A stretch of 31,882 nucleotides of DNA from JBAVOR01 sp049692255 (GCA_049692255.1 JBAVOR010000003.1:1-31882); one strand, 5' to 3'; positions 23,315 to 31,729 are shown, counted from the stretch's first letter. The notes: generated by a model from the sequence alone, not told the origin. Program-made: numbers and translations.

Positions 23315-23722
23315 TCATTCTTGCACAATTTCAGGGTACTTTCCTGGATCTGCCAAACAGTAGCGCTCACCAAAACTACCTATCGGGTGTTGCGCTGTTT
23401 CGATGAACTTGCGGCCGATAAATCCACCACGCTCATTTCTTTTTTTGGTTTGTATAGAATCAATGTCTTCCATTGATATGCCATGCAGTTGGCGCACTGT
23501 ATCGATAACTTCAAATACGTCGGCAAGCTCTTCAATCAGTTTTTCGCGTGAAGAAGCTACCCGTACCTCTTGTGCTTCTTCTTCTAACTTGACACGCAGT
23601 TGCGCGTCAAATTCCAAATCATTTAACGTGCGCCATGCAATGCGCGAACCATGATTGGTTTCCATTATTTCAATTAATTTGTCACGCCACAGCTTTTTTT
23701 GTACAAATGTGCGCATATTCAC
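23315..23722 (-). CDS. MazG-like NTP pyrophosphohydrolase (phosphoribosyl-ATP pyrophosphohydrolase type), 135 aa
   Basis: All-alpha NTP pyrophosphohydrolases use clusters of acidic residues to bind Mg. Here these are KLEEEAQEV and EELADVFEVID (near residues 46-76), followed by GISMEDIDSIQTKKRNERGG, a combination typical of the small 'predicted house-cleaning' subgroup. The segment KLWRDKLIEIM near the start also fits. No signal peptide is seen, so it is cytosolic. The start GTG at 23722 has AAGG eight bases before it; ATG at 23716 is the alternative. It lies 12 bases after the methyltransferase gene on the same strand, so it is probably in one operon with it. Confidence 0.8.
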   Translation of the reverse strand: MNMRTFVQKKLWRDKLIEIMETNHGSRIAWRTLNDLEFDAQLRVKLEEEAQEVRVASSREKLIEELADVFEVIDTVRQLHGISMEDIDSIQTKKRNERGGFIGRKFIETAQHPIGSFGERYCLADPGKYPEIVQE

Positions 23723-23734
23723 GAGCTATGCCTT

Positions 23735-25453
23735 TTAAAAATCATGAACATATACGATGGCGACATGGTTCTCTACGCAATAGTTTATTACGTCGTTGAG
23801 CGCAGTTACTGGCGTATCTATGACAGCATACGTATAAGCAGGCTGTGTTTCTAATTGCCAGGTATATAAAACGGTTGCTTTATACGATGCTACGTTTAAT
23901 GCAGGCATTGCACTATTGTTATAGCGCACTTTGATCTGTATAGAGCTGTTACCAGCAATTTCAATAATGCGAACAGTTGTTGACGCTAACTGTAAAATTG
24001 TTGCTACAAACTGCTTGTAGCGAGGCACCTCAATTAAGACCATGTTTGTTTCTGGATAACTTTTAATAATAGTAATAGGGAGTGTCTTTTGTAGTAATTC
24101 GTGATTAGGATCTTGCACGAGCATTTGGATGGTGCCCACTTCTTGTCCAGAATATGCCCATTTCATGGGTAAAGATACGAGTCCTTTTGCTCCATATTCA
24201 ACGGTCATCATCATACCAATAAACAGGTTCATAGTAGTATATGGTGATGTTAACACTGCCATATTTCCTTTTTCATGCGCTGCTCGTTGCCATGAGTGGG
24301 CAAAAACAGACCAAAACGTTTTAATGTCTTGAAAGTACGGATATTCATAAAAGGGAGTATGCTCGATAAATTGTGCGTATTCTTGTGCACTATCAACATT
24401 TAACCATTCAGGTGTTGTTAAATAGGTTTGTATGCTATCGCGTTGATAGTTGTTGTGTGCATGAGCTGAGTTGCGTACTGCATCCATTTTTTCTTCAAGA
24501 GTTACGGGTATTTTAACACATTTAATCATGGTATTGAGCGTTGGATCACCGTGTTGCACAAGGCGCTGGTCTCCAACTCTAAAACCATTTCTTTCGAGCA
24601 TGCTAATCCAATAATCAAGACTTTGGAAATTGCGATACTCGTTCAGTTCTGTTTCAAGCGTATCATGATTCATGATGACGTTAAAAATACTGTGTGCTGC
24701 AAAAACAATCGATTGTAGTTCCGGTGTTGCGGCGTTATGATCGCGCAGAATAAAAACGCCCTCTGGTTTTAATATGCGACGAATAGATGCAATAAATGGG
24801 TCAAGTTTTTCTGCTGGTATGTGATGCAAGCCGATCACGCAGATGATAACATCAACACTATTGCTTGCGATACTGTCTTCGGTGATAGGAGCATAATCAT
24901 TGAACGGAATAAATTGGTCATAGCTTACAAATTTTTTAAGCGGATTAGCAGAAAATGCTTGCGCAATATCAGTTAATCGTTGTTTATCATGTACTACGGA
25001 TACAGTCCCCGTAATAGCAACGCGATCTTTAATGCTTGCACTATAGGTGCCCGGTGTGCCTATTTCGACGATGTTCTGTACAGTGTTGATATCTAACAAA
25101 GAACATATCTGTTTTGAAAGTATCTTTTTCTGATGTCGTAATGCTTGCAGTTGCTGGTACGCTTGAAGGCGCGGTGTTAACTCGTCGATACGATTTATCA
25201 GCTGTTGGTACCATTGCTCATCAGATAACGGTGATGCGAGTGATGGTGTAATGGAGTCAATGCAATCGAACAGCTGCTGTGAAGGCACTTGCCTTAAAAT
25301 ATTGTCGACAAATTGCGCAATACTGGTGCGTAATGGAGGAGTGCAAAAAACGGTATGTAAGTGTGTACTCGCGTGCGTTGAGCATACAGAGAGAAAGATT
25401 AGCAGGCAGATTGTTTTCAGAGAGAATGTGCTGTGTATTTTCAAACCGAACAT
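23735..25453 (-). CDS. Exported class I SAM-dependent methyltransferase, 572 aa
   Basis: A signal peptide (TICLLIFLSVCSTHAS) is followed by a helical region, the SAM-binding motif VEIGTPGTY (about 129-137), an acidic residue after the second strand (SVVHDKQ), motif IV VDVIICVIGLHHI (200-212) and LKPEGVFILRDHN (228-240). These are the standard parts of a Methyltransf_11/25-type domain. The C-terminal half (260-572) is unrelated to anything I recognise and may bind the substrate. The ATG at 25453 has AAAGGG five bases upstream; an earlier in-frame ATG has none. It differs from the methyltransferase at 8936-10744 outside the motifs. As for that one, a signal peptide on a SAM enzyme suggests action outside the bacterium, which is inference. 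Confidence 0.75.
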   Translation of the reverse strand: MFGLKIHSTFSLKTICLLIFLSVCSTHASTHLHTVFCTPPLRTSIAQFVDNILRQVPSQQLFDCIDSITPSLASPLSDEQWYQQLINRIDELTPRLQAYQQLQALRHQKKILSKQICSLLDINTVQNIVEIGTPGTYSASIKDRVAITGTVSVVHDKQRLTDIAQAFSANPLKKFVSYDQFIPFNDYAPITEDSIASNSVDVIICVIGLHHIPAEKLDPFIASIRRILKPEGVFILRDHNAATPELQSIVFAAHSIFNVIMNHDTLETELNEYRNFQSLDYWISMLERNGFRVGDQRLVQHGDPTLNTMIKCVKIPVTLEEKMDAVRNSAHAHNNYQRDSIQTYLTTPEWLNVDSAQEYAQFIEHTPFYEYPYFQDIKTFWSVFAHSWQRAAHEKGNMAVLTSPYTTMNLFIGMMMTVEYGAKGLVSLPMKWAYSGQEVGTIQMLVQDPNHELLQKTLPITIIKSYPETNMVLIEVPRYKQFVATILQLASTTVRIIEIAGNSSIQIKVRYNNSAMPALNVASYKATVLYTWQLETQPAYTYAVIDTPVTALNDVINYCVENHVAIVYVHDF

Positions 25454-25559
25454 AATTCCCTTTCGTGGTATCAATATTCTTGTTTTTAAGTATACTATAC
25501 AATTAAAGAAAGTGCGAAAGCATAGGTTTATATACCCGTACGGGGAAAGGATAATTCGA

Positions 25560-26951
25560 ATGATACAGCACGTGTTACTTTATATTCTTTGTATGTTCTT
25601 TGTGAATAATGGCGTTATGTATGCTGATGTTTCTATTCATGATGTTAGTCAACTTGAGACTGCTCAAGTTAAACGGATTTATACGCCAGCATCAGTACAA
25701 GAGTTGCAGGCGATTGTGCAGTGTGCCCCATACCCTATCGCAGTAGCAGGTGGCCGGTTTAGCCAAGGGGGGCATATTTGGTATGAAGGGGGCGTAGTTA
25801 TCGATATGTCTCGCTTGAACCAGGTAGTACAGCTTGATGTTGAGAATAAAAAAATAACCGTTGGCGCTGGCGCAACATGGCACCAAATCCAACGCGCAAT
25901 TGATCCATTTGGACTTTCTATTCGTGTTATGCAATCATACAATGATTTTTCTGTTGGTGGGTCACTGAGTGTTAACGTACATAGCCGTACCATTATTGAT
26001 GGTGCACTTATTGAAACGATAGAGTCGATCAAGTTAGTTATGGCTGACGGTTCATTAGTTACCGCAAGTCGTTCAGAAAATCATATGCTGTTTAAGGCAG
26101 CTATTGGTGGGTATGGTGCTATTGGTATTATTGCGGAAGTAACGTTATTATTAACCGATAACGTAGTTATTGAGCGCCATGAGGTGGTGGTGCCGTTGTG
26201 CCTGTATAAAGAATTTTTTGACCACATGATCAGACATAACGGGGAAGTAGTATTTCATAATGGGGATCTTTCTACCAGCGACTTTACTAAAGTGAACTGT
26301 GTTACGTGGTATAAATCATCAAAGCTCTGTACTACTAATGACCGTTTACAAAATGCAAAGCTATTTTCGTTTGATTATTTTGGCTTTCAGTTGGCACGGT
26401 ACTTACACGTGTTGCAGCAGATTAGGTTGCCATTGCAAGTAATTAAATCAGACGATAAAGTAGTGCGGCGTAATTATGAAATGAGCACCTCAGTTTCAAC
26501 CGTTGAGCCATTAACGCGCTTATTCACTACAACGGTACTCCAAGAATATTTCATACCTTGTCAAGCGATCGAGCATTTCGTAGAGCAGATGCATGAGATC
26601 GTGAAAAAATATAATGTGAATATGTTAAATATATCGATTCGATATATCCATCGCGATACAGAATCCATTTTGGCATATGCACAAAAAGAAGAATCTTTTG
26701 CATTAGTATGTTATATCAACATGACAAATAATTATGCAGGATTAAAAAAGGCTGAGCAATGGACACGCGAGTTAATCGATTGCGCCTTGAGTTTCGGTGG
26801 CACCTATTACTTGCCATACCAACTGCATGCAGCGCCAGAACAGTTCCGTGCTGCATATCCGCGGTATCGTGAACTGTTGGCAATTAAAAAACAAGTAGAC
26901 CCTGATAATCGCTTTATGAATAGCTTTTTACAAAAATATGTACAGGACTAA
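25560..26951 (+). CDS. Exported FAD-binding (PCMH/VAO-type) oxidoreductase, 463 aa
   Basis: The FAD-binding domain is evident: RIYTPASVQELQAIV, the PIAVAGGRFSQGG loop (59-71), VIDMSRLNQV, TVGAGATWHQIQRAI, SVGGSLSVNVHSR (131-143) and GGYGAIGIIAEVTL. This is the order of VAO-family oxidases and of sugar-lactone or decaprenyl-ribose oxidases. No His is present at the usual covalent FAD site, so FAD is probably bound non-covalently. The C-terminus resembles the same group (LPYQLHAAPEQFRAAYPRY, VDPDNRFMNSFLQ). The N-terminus is a signal peptide (HVLLYILCMFFVNNGVMYA). A longer open frame exists, but ATG at 25560 has AAAGG in place and the signal peptide starts there. The substrate is unknown. The next gene starts four bases after the stop. 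Confidence 0.8.
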   Translation: MIQHVLLYILCMFFVNNGVMYADVSIHDVSQLETAQVKRIYTPASVQELQAIVQCAPYPIAVAGGRFSQGGHIWYEGGVVIDMSRLNQVVQLDVENKKITVGAGATWHQIQRAIDPFGLSIRVMQSYNDFSVGGSLSVNVHSRTIIDGALIETIESIKLVMADGSLVTASRSENHMLFKAAIGGYGAIGIIAEVTLLLTDNVVIERHEVVVPLCLYKEFFDHMIRHNGEVVFHNGDLSTSDFTKVNCVTWYKSSKLCTTNDRLQNAKLFSFDYFGFQLARYLHVLQQIRLPLQVIKSDDKVVRRNYEMSTSVSTVEPLTRLFTTTVLQEYFIPCQAIEHFVEQMHEIVKKYNVNMLNISIRYIHRDTESILAYAQKEESFALVCYINMTNNYAGLKKAEQWTRELIDCALSFGGTYYLPYQLHAAPEQFRAAYPRYRELLAIKKQVDPDNRFMNSFLQKYVQD

Positions 26952-26954
26952 CGC

Positions 26955-27560
26955 ATGAAAAAAATAGTTATACTCTTACTTACTTCTCTTTTTTGCGCCA
27001 ATGCTCTTTTGTTTAATGCAGCAGAGCCTGCAATCGAAATTGAAACAAAAGTGATGATGCCAGGCGTGCATTCATATCAGATGCATACAATTACCAGCTC
27101 AAATAAATCAAAGCAGATCGAAATTATCGGTGCAGCTTCAGTGGTCTATGGGGATATGTTGGCACCATCTATATCGCCATTAGTTGATAACTTAGATCTG
27201 TCTGCAGCTCCCGCCGCGCTTATAGAGTTGCGTACGATGCTCAAAACAGTACAAAAAAACTATATTGCCGATTTTAAAGGTATGGCTATGATTGGTGATC
27301 TTTGGATTAATCCTGCGCATCGGGGCAAAGGGCTGGCAAAAGAATTAATACAGCATGTGTGTCAAAAGTTGCACAGTGAAGGAATCAGGTTTATTGTACT
27401 CACCCCCGATCCATTCGAATATGTCGATGGTGTTCAAAAATCTTTGCGTGGTACCAGTGAATATGAAGAGAAAAGGCAACGGCTCATACAACTCTACCAA
27501 CAACTAGGGTTTGCACTTTCTAACGAAACAGAACCATTGTTTATGTACTTGGCGAAGTAA
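26955..27560 (+). CDS. Exported GNAT-family acetyltransferase, 201 aa
   Basis: After a signal peptide (IVILLLTSLFCANALLFNAA) comes a GNAT domain. Motif A is MIGDLWINPAHRGKGLAKEL (about 114-133), with the R-G-K-G-L-A acetyl-CoA pyrophosphate loop. GIRFIVLTP and LYQQLGFALSN give the later strand and the motif B helix with its typical GF. GNAT enzymes transfer acetyl from acetyl-CoA to amines. Its start lies three bases after the previous stop, with AGGA in the coding end, so translation is likely coupled. It is larger than and distant from the three GNAT-like proteins that follow. The target is unknown; export is inferred from the N-terminus. Confidence 0.78.
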   Translation: MKKIVILLLTSLFCANALLFNAAEPAIEIETKVMMPGVHSYQMHTITSSNKSKQIEIIGAASVVYGDMLAPSISPLVDNLDLSAAPAALIELRTMLKTVQKNYIADFKGMAMIGDLWINPAHRGKGLAKELIQHVCQKLHSEGIRFIVLTPDPFEYVDGVQKSLRGTSEYEEKRQRLIQLYQQLGFALSNETEPLFMYLAK

Positions 27561-27573
27561 GCAGGACTAACTC

Positions 27574-27963
27574 ATGAAAAAACTATTATTATTTTCTTTT
27601 TTTATTGCTTCATTTGCTACGTATGCTATGAATTATTCTTTTGATAGTGAGCAAAGATACGGCCCTGCTATGCGTATTCTTGTCGTTTATACAGAAGATG
27701 GCCAGAAAATTGGGCAAATTGTGTATAGCAAGGTGGAGGGAGAGATTGCGGACATAACTATTGTTGATGGTATGCGTAAAAAAGGTATCGGGACAGAGTT
27801 GTTCCGTCGTGCGGTAGAAGATATGAAAGAGCACTCAGAAGTCAGCTGGTATGCAACGAGCAATGCAGTTGGTTTTTATACTAAATTAGGCGCTCAGATT
27901 GATAAACACAGCCCTTTCGGCGGAGCTCACATGAGTATTGATCCTAAGAAGCTTTTTGAGTAA
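27574..27963 (+). CDS. Exported small GNAT-like protein, tandem copy 1, 129 aa
   Basis: A signal peptide (LLLFSFFIASFATYAM) precedes a minimal GNAT fold: GQIVYSKVEGEIADITIVDG strands, motif A GMRKKGIGTELFRRAVEDMK with intact R-x-x-G-x-G, and motif B SNAVGFYTKLGAQ. It ends with the family tail GGAHMSIDPKKL. At about 110 mature residues it is shorter than most GNATs and may be only the acetyl-CoA-binding core. AGGA seven bases before the ATG lies in the same ggactaac-like junction seen before 26955, so the junction itself was copied. It is paralogous to 28021 and 28420. Confidence 0.75.
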   Translation: MKKLLLFSFFIASFATYAMNYSFDSEQRYGPAMRILVVYTEDGQKIGQIVYSKVEGEIADITIVDGMRKKGIGTELFRRAVEDMKEHSEVSWYATSNAVGFYTKLGAQIDKHSPFGGAHMSIDPKKLFE

Positions 27964-28020
27964 ATTTTGATTACTGTTCAGCAACGATTTTTTATACACC
28001 GCTTATTTCGGGATTAACGC

Positions 28021-28416
28021 ATGAAACAATTATTATTTTTATTGCTAGGCACTGTATGCTTTGCCCCCATGGCAATGGGCATGTGTTCTTATGAGAAAGT
28101 ATACAGCGATCCGGGCCGATTACAGATAGTTGTTGCCTACTATGTAGCGCTTAGGCAAGAGGTAGGCAGAATTCAATATGATATTAAGGATAGCTACATA
28201 ATGTCTCTTGAAGTAAGTACAGCAATGCAGGGTAAAAGAATAGGATCTGAACTATTTCGCTATGCTGTAAAAGATATGAAAGATCATCCGGTGGTGGAGT
28301 GGTTTGCGGTGGATACGGCAATCGGGTTTTATATTAAACAAGGGGCTAAGATTGAGGAGGCTGGAGTGATAGGTGGGGCTTATATGAGTATTGATCCCAA
28401 GGTACTCCAAGACTAA
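28021..28416 (+). CDS. Exported small GNAT-like protein, tandem copy 2, with altered CoA loop, 131 aa
   Basis: The order matches copy 1: signal peptide (LLFLLLGTVCFAPMAMG), strands (EVGRIQYDIKDSYIMSLEV), motif A AMQGKRIGSELFRYAVKDMK, motif B TAIGFYIKQGAK and tail GGAYMSIDPKVLQD. The first glycine of the acetyl-CoA loop is replaced: Q-G-K-R-I-G instead of R/Q-x-x-G-x-G. Activity is therefore less certain than for its neighbours. Four bases separate it from copy 3. The 57-base gap before it holds no clear promoter. Confidence 0.7.
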   Translation: MKQLLFLLLGTVCFAPMAMGMCSYEKVYSDPGRLQIVVAYYVALRQEVGRIQYDIKDSYIMSLEVSTAMQGKRIGSELFRYAVKDMKDHPVVEWFAVDTAIGFYIKQGAKIEEAGVIGGAYMSIDPKVLQD

Positions 28417-28419
28417 ATC

Positions 28420-28842
28420 ATGAAACAATTATTATTTTCTTTTTTTATTAGTTCATTCTTTATGCCTGCAGTAATGAGTATGGATGTGCAGTATAAAGTA
28501 ATTTCTAAAGATCCCGCGCGCGCGAGTGCTATCGTCGCGTATACGGCACAAGAATATACGGCACAAGAAAATGAAGTTGGCAAGATTTATTATGCGATAG
28601 ATGCGGGAAAGATAACCTGGATCTGGGTAGATGAATATATGTGCAATAAGGGTATTGGATCTCAGCTGTTTCGGCGTGCAATAGAAGATATGCAAAGTGT
28701 GCCTAGAGTAACCTGGTATTCTCTTGATACAGCAGTTGAGTTTTATCTTAAATTAGGTGCGCAGATTGATAAATATAGCTCTTTTGGTGGGGCTTACATG
28801 AGTATCGATCCTAAGAGGGTTGTTGCGCAAAAAAACGAATAG
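28420..28842 (+). CDS. Exported small GNAT-like protein, tandem copy 3, 140 aa
   Basis: It has a signal peptide (LLFSFFISSFFMPAVMS), strands with a short internal duplication (TAQEYTAQENEVGK), motif A YMCNKGIGSQLFRRAIEDMQ and motif B TAVEFYLKLGAQ, then the tail GGAYMSIDPKRVV. The loop keeps G-I-G, but the usual first Arg or Gln is Cys. It is closest to copy 1 in motif B and tail (AQIDK.S.FGGA.MSIDPK). The start follows the previous stop by three bases with only weak ribosome pairing. It is probably made from the same message as its neighbours. Confidence 0.72.
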   Translation: MKQLLFSFFISSFFMPAVMSMDVQYKVISKDPARASAIVAYTAQEYTAQENEVGKIYYAIDAGKITWIWVDEYMCNKGIGSQLFRRAIEDMQSVPRVTWYSLDTAVEFYLKLGAQIDKYSSFGGAYMSIDPKRVVAQKNE

Positions 28843-28862
28843 CTGAAACATTGCAGCGTGCA

Positions 28863-28891
28863 TTGACATTCTAGTACATGCAATTTAGGAT
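28863..28891 (+). promoter_or_regulatory. Promoter for the beta-propeller gene
   Basis: A perfect TTGACA (28863-28868) and TAGGAT (28886-28891, 4/6) are 17 bases apart, 49 bases before the ATG at 28941. This suggests the propeller gene starts a new transcript after the GNAT group. Confidence 0.5.
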
Positions 28892-28940
28892 GATACACGA
28901 AAAACCGAGTGCCATGCCTTTTTATGTGAAAGAGTAGTAT

Positions 28941-30056
28941 ATGAACAAAAATATTCTTTTCTCTGCTTTATCTCTATCTCTGTGCGTTGGAACAATTCTT
29001 GATGCCAAAAAACAGATCAATGCAAATCGTCTTGTAGCTACTATTAATGTGGGAGTAACACCGACAGGCATTGCTATTGCGCCTAACAATAAATATGCTT
29101 ATGTGGCCAATAATAATAATTATGGTTTGGTAAACGGTGACTCAGTGTCCATCATTAATCTTAAAAACAATACCATACTAGCAACGCTCTTACACCCAAG
29201 CTTTAACGAACCATATACAATTACTATTAATAATGCAGGAACACGAGCATATGTAACCAATAGCAATAGTACAACCATTACCATTATTGATATCAGAACC
29301 AACACCATTGCTGGTGTAATTGATGGATTTGATGGTCCGTCGGGTATGGCAATTAGCCCTGACGATAGTACTGGCTATGTAAATAATTATGGGGGACCTG
29401 AAGGGGTTCAGAGCGGCAATGGCAAAACAGTAAGCGTCGTTGATTTAAGTACGAACACTATTATTGATACCATCGTGGTTGATTTGGCGCCAGCAGGTTT
29501 AGCAATAACGCCGGATGGTGCGTTTGTGTATGTGATCAATTATGTTGATGGCAACCCAGGTACCGGTACCATCAGTGTCATACAAACCAGCAGCAATACC
29601 GTTGTTGCAACTATTGATGGATTTTCGGGTCCATTTGATATTGCGATCACTCCCAATGGGCAATTTGCTTACGTGACTAATTTCGGCAGTAATAATTTTG
29701 CTCCCGTTGGTACCACGGTCAGTGTAGTAAATATCAGTAATAATACGATTGTAGCTACGATTCAAGTTGGCATACAGCCATCTGGCATAGCAATTAGTCC
29801 CGATGGCAACCATGCCTATGTAGCGATATACGACACCTTATATGCTGGTGCTAATTTTACCGCATTAACGGCAGCACAAGGAGTGGTAGTAATTATTGAT
29901 ATCGCAACCAATACCGTAATTGCACCGATATTGGCAGTAGGGCAATCACCGAATAAGATTGCTGTCACACCGAATGGTGCGTTTGCCTATATAAGTAACT
30001 ATATTTCCAATTCTGTCAGCGTGCTTAATATTCTTGAAAGAATGTGGCTTAAATAA
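28941..30056 (+). CDS. Exported seven-bladed YVTN/YncE-like beta-propeller, 371 aa
   Basis: After a signal peptide (ALSLSLCVGTILDA) the protein has seven repeats ending in a [YFV].YV.N-like strand: YAYVANNNN, RAYVTNSNS, TGYVNNYGG, FVYVINYVD, FAYVTNFGS, HAYVAIYDT and FAYISNYIS. Each is followed by the S.I..T..T.V.TI. type strand. The spacing of about 45 residues is that of a single closed propeller. No catalytic residue set is visible, and proteins of this kind usually serve in binding or surface layers. Its last residues, VLNILERMWLK, follow the final blade. Confidence 0.85.
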   Translation: MNKNILFSALSLSLCVGTILDAKKQINANRLVATINVGVTPTGIAIAPNNKYAYVANNNNYGLVNGDSVSIINLKNNTILATLLHPSFNEPYTITINNAGTRAYVTNSNSTTITIIDIRTNTIAGVIDGFDGPSGMAISPDDSTGYVNNYGGPEGVQSGNGKTVSVVDLSTNTIIDTIVVDLAPAGLAITPDGAFVYVINYVDGNPGTGTISVIQTSSNTVVATIDGFSGPFDIAITPNGQFAYVTNFGSNNFAPVGTTVSVVNISNNTIVATIQVGIQPSGIAISPDGNHAYVAIYDTLYAGANFTALTAAQGVVVIIDIATNTVIAPILAVGQSPNKIAVTPNGAFAYISNYISNSVSVLNILERMWLK

Positions 30057-30082
30057 AATTTTCTTTTAAAGAAAGATAATCA

Positions 30083-30667
30083 ATGAAAAAAATAGTTGTT
30101 TTAACAGCGTTATTGTATGCATCAATTGTATCGGCTGGTTCATGCAGTGTGCATACTCTGGAAGATACCTGCTTTACCACCGCCTTTTCTTCTGGCTATG
30201 TATTTAAACACGACGATCATAATTTTAAAGAGGTCTATGGACGTGGTATGGGAGACATTATAACGGTTGATGGTTGTTATCACATCAGGCCATCATGGGG
30301 TATTGGCGGTAAGTTTAGCTATTGGCTTGCCAGTGGTAACACTACATTTTTTAAACGACGTACTTTCTTGCATGAAGTGCCGGTAACATTTTCGGTACGG
30401 TATATGCTTAATTGTTGTACAGGGTTCCAATTGTATACTTCACTTGGCGGTGGCGTTGCATGGATGCAAGAAGAAAGTTATTTGGGTACTTCACATCTTA
30501 CGCGGGGCATTGGTGAATGGGAAGGTGGTTTCCATTATTCGCGTTGCGGTCGCTTAAGTTTAACGAGTGCTTTTCGCTATCTGTTTCCTCGGCAATCACA
30601 TAACCATCAATCAAAAATGGATGTAGGTGGGTTTGATTTACGCGTAGGACTTGGGGTGTCATTCTGA
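30083..30667 (+). CDS. Small outer-membrane beta-barrel protein, 194 aa
   Basis: A signal peptide (IVVLTALLYASIVSAG) is followed by alternating strands (SWGIGGKFSYWLASG, VPVTFSVRYMLN, GFQLYTSLGGGVAWM, WEGGFHYSRCGRLSLTSAFR) and an end in LRVGLGVSF, with the terminal Phe expected for BAM insertion. Length and Gly-rich turns suggest an eight-stranded OmpA/OmpX-like barrel. It follows the propeller gene by 26 bases, so the two are probably co-transcribed. The last nine bases overlap the end of the opposite-strand gene at 30659. Confidence 0.7.
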   Translation: MKKIVVLTALLYASIVSAGSCSVHTLEDTCFTTAFSSGYVFKHDDHNFKEVYGRGMGDIITVDGCYHIRPSWGIGGKFSYWLASGNTTFFKRRTFLHEVPVTFSVRYMLNCCTGFQLYTSLGGGVAWMQEESYLGTSHLTRGIGEWEGGFHYSRCGRLSLTSAFRYLFPRQSHNHQSKMDVGGFDLRVGLGVSF

Positions 30668-31534
30668 TATTTCATCCTGCTTTCTTTTGATTCCTTGCTG
30701 CGCGATTGTTACCACATGCTTTGCTATTTGAGGCCGCTTGTCTATACCGTTGGTCAATTGAATATTATGATATAAGCGTATTGTATCTATATCAGGGTAT
30801 ATGGTGGCAAACGATGCATAAAAATGTTTGGCAGATTGGGTAGTAGGCTTTATCTTTTCCTGTTTGACTCCTTTGGAATAATGAACGATGTCTATGGTAT
30901 CAATAAGCCCATAGTGTATAGCATGAAGTTTTTCTTTTGCATCGAACTGTTTGTTAGGAGTTTTAGTTTCGCATGCCTTAATAACCTGCGCATTAGAAAG
31001 GTCTATAGTAAGAAATCGTTCAATGCAAAAAAGAGTGTGCGGCGTTACTTCTTTTTTTTTTGCTGCATCGGTTCCATCGAGAATATGTATGGAATGAGTC
31101 AAGAACCAATACAGAGCTGACGATGCCCATATTTTTGTTTTACCATTTGTGCGGACGTACAATGAGGTTGGATAGTGTGCATCACCAAAAAGAGTAGCAT
31201 GCTCTTTTCTTTTTACTTTAAAAGTATTGATCATAGACTCATCATCAAAGTGCATGCTGGTTGCAACGTACAGAGTCATTTTGGCCAATGTGCTTGTTAT
31301 AAGAAAGTATTCTTCAGGTGTAGTGGTAACATCAATGGCATTATGAAATGCTGCAATATCGTGAGTTTTACGTTGCCAGAGTATGATCGGTTTTTCTAGA
31401 GCGTCTGCATCAGCGCGCTCTGCGTTAATTATTTTATCTGATAAAGGAAATGCACATTGTTTATGCGGCTCCATGGCAACGATAGGATAAGCGATAATAC
31501 ATAGAGAAAACAATGCAGTGGCTGTATAGCTCAT
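30659..31534 (-). CDS. Exported protein of unknown function, 291 aa
   Basis: A signal peptide (ATALFSLCIIAYPIVAM) precedes a soluble region of mixed helices and strands; no family is recognised. The middle (ASSALYWFLTHSIHILDG, PHTLFCIERFLTIDLS) reads as amphipathic helices; the C-terminus is basic (KRKQDEISE). GGAGG lies ten bases before the ATG. It converges on the barrel gene with a 9-base overlap, so neither stop has its own terminator. Confidence 0.65.
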   Translation of the reverse strand: MSYTATALFSLCIIAYPIVAMEPHKQCAFPLSDKIINAERADADALEKPIILWQRKTHDIAAFHNAIDVTTTPEEYFLITSTLAKMTLYVATSMHFDDESMINTFKVKRKEHATLFGDAHYPTSLYVRTNGKTKIWASSALYWFLTHSIHILDGTDAAKKKEVTPHTLFCIERFLTIDLSNAQVIKACETKTPNKQFDAKEKLHAIHYGLIDTIDIVHYSKGVKQEKIKPTTQSAKHFYASFATIYPDIDTIRLYHNIQLTNGIDKRPQIAKHVVTIAQQGIKRKQDEISE

Positions 31535-31651
31535 ACGCTATCCGCCTCCATCAATTAATTGGGTTAAATATTTCAGTTATGTTAATTGTACCTATTTTTT
31601 AAGCATATGCAACATGTTCATCTTTAATAGAGTTTTCCAATAAGATTATTT

Positions 31652-31692
31652 ATAGGAGATCGATGTATATTTCCTCCTATTTTGCTGATTGA
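31652..31692 (+). other. Short hairpin with a 10-codon open frame and ribosome site
   Basis: ATAGGAG (31652-31658) and CTCCTAT (31674-31680) pair perfectly with a 15-base loop. The loop holds ATG at 31663, which is preceded by AGGAG at an ideal distance and reads ten codons to TGA at 31690-31692. The ribosome site would be masked when the hairpin forms. It lies upstream of the promoter at 31703, so a leader peptide for the ankyrin-like gene is unlikely. Chance is possible. Confidence 0.25.
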
Positions 31693-31702
31693 TGAATAAC
31701 TG

Positions 31703-31729
31703 TTGACATGCACCTTTTAACTAGATAAT
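31703..31729 (+). promoter_or_regulatory. Promoter for the ankyrin-like gene
   Basis: A perfect TTGACA (31703-31708) is followed after a short 15-base spacer by GATAAT (31724-31729, 5/6). The ATG at 31777 is 47 bases away. The spacer is shorter than usual. Confidence 0.4.

Noticed and set aside
25490..25500. GTATACTATAC small palindrome between the divergent methyltransferase and oxidase genes
   Set aside because: It is only 5-1-5 and AT-rich; it might be part of a promoter but cannot be told from chance.
25251..25559. 103-codon extension upstream of the FAD oxidoreductase
   Set aside because: It overlaps the divergent methyltransferase gene, and a signal peptide with AAAGG begins at ATG 25560.
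30060..30074. TTTCTTT/AAAGAAA inverted repeat after the propeller gene
   Set aside because: The arms are nearly pure A/T with no stable stem and lie in a 26-base gap to the next gene; not a convincing terminator.
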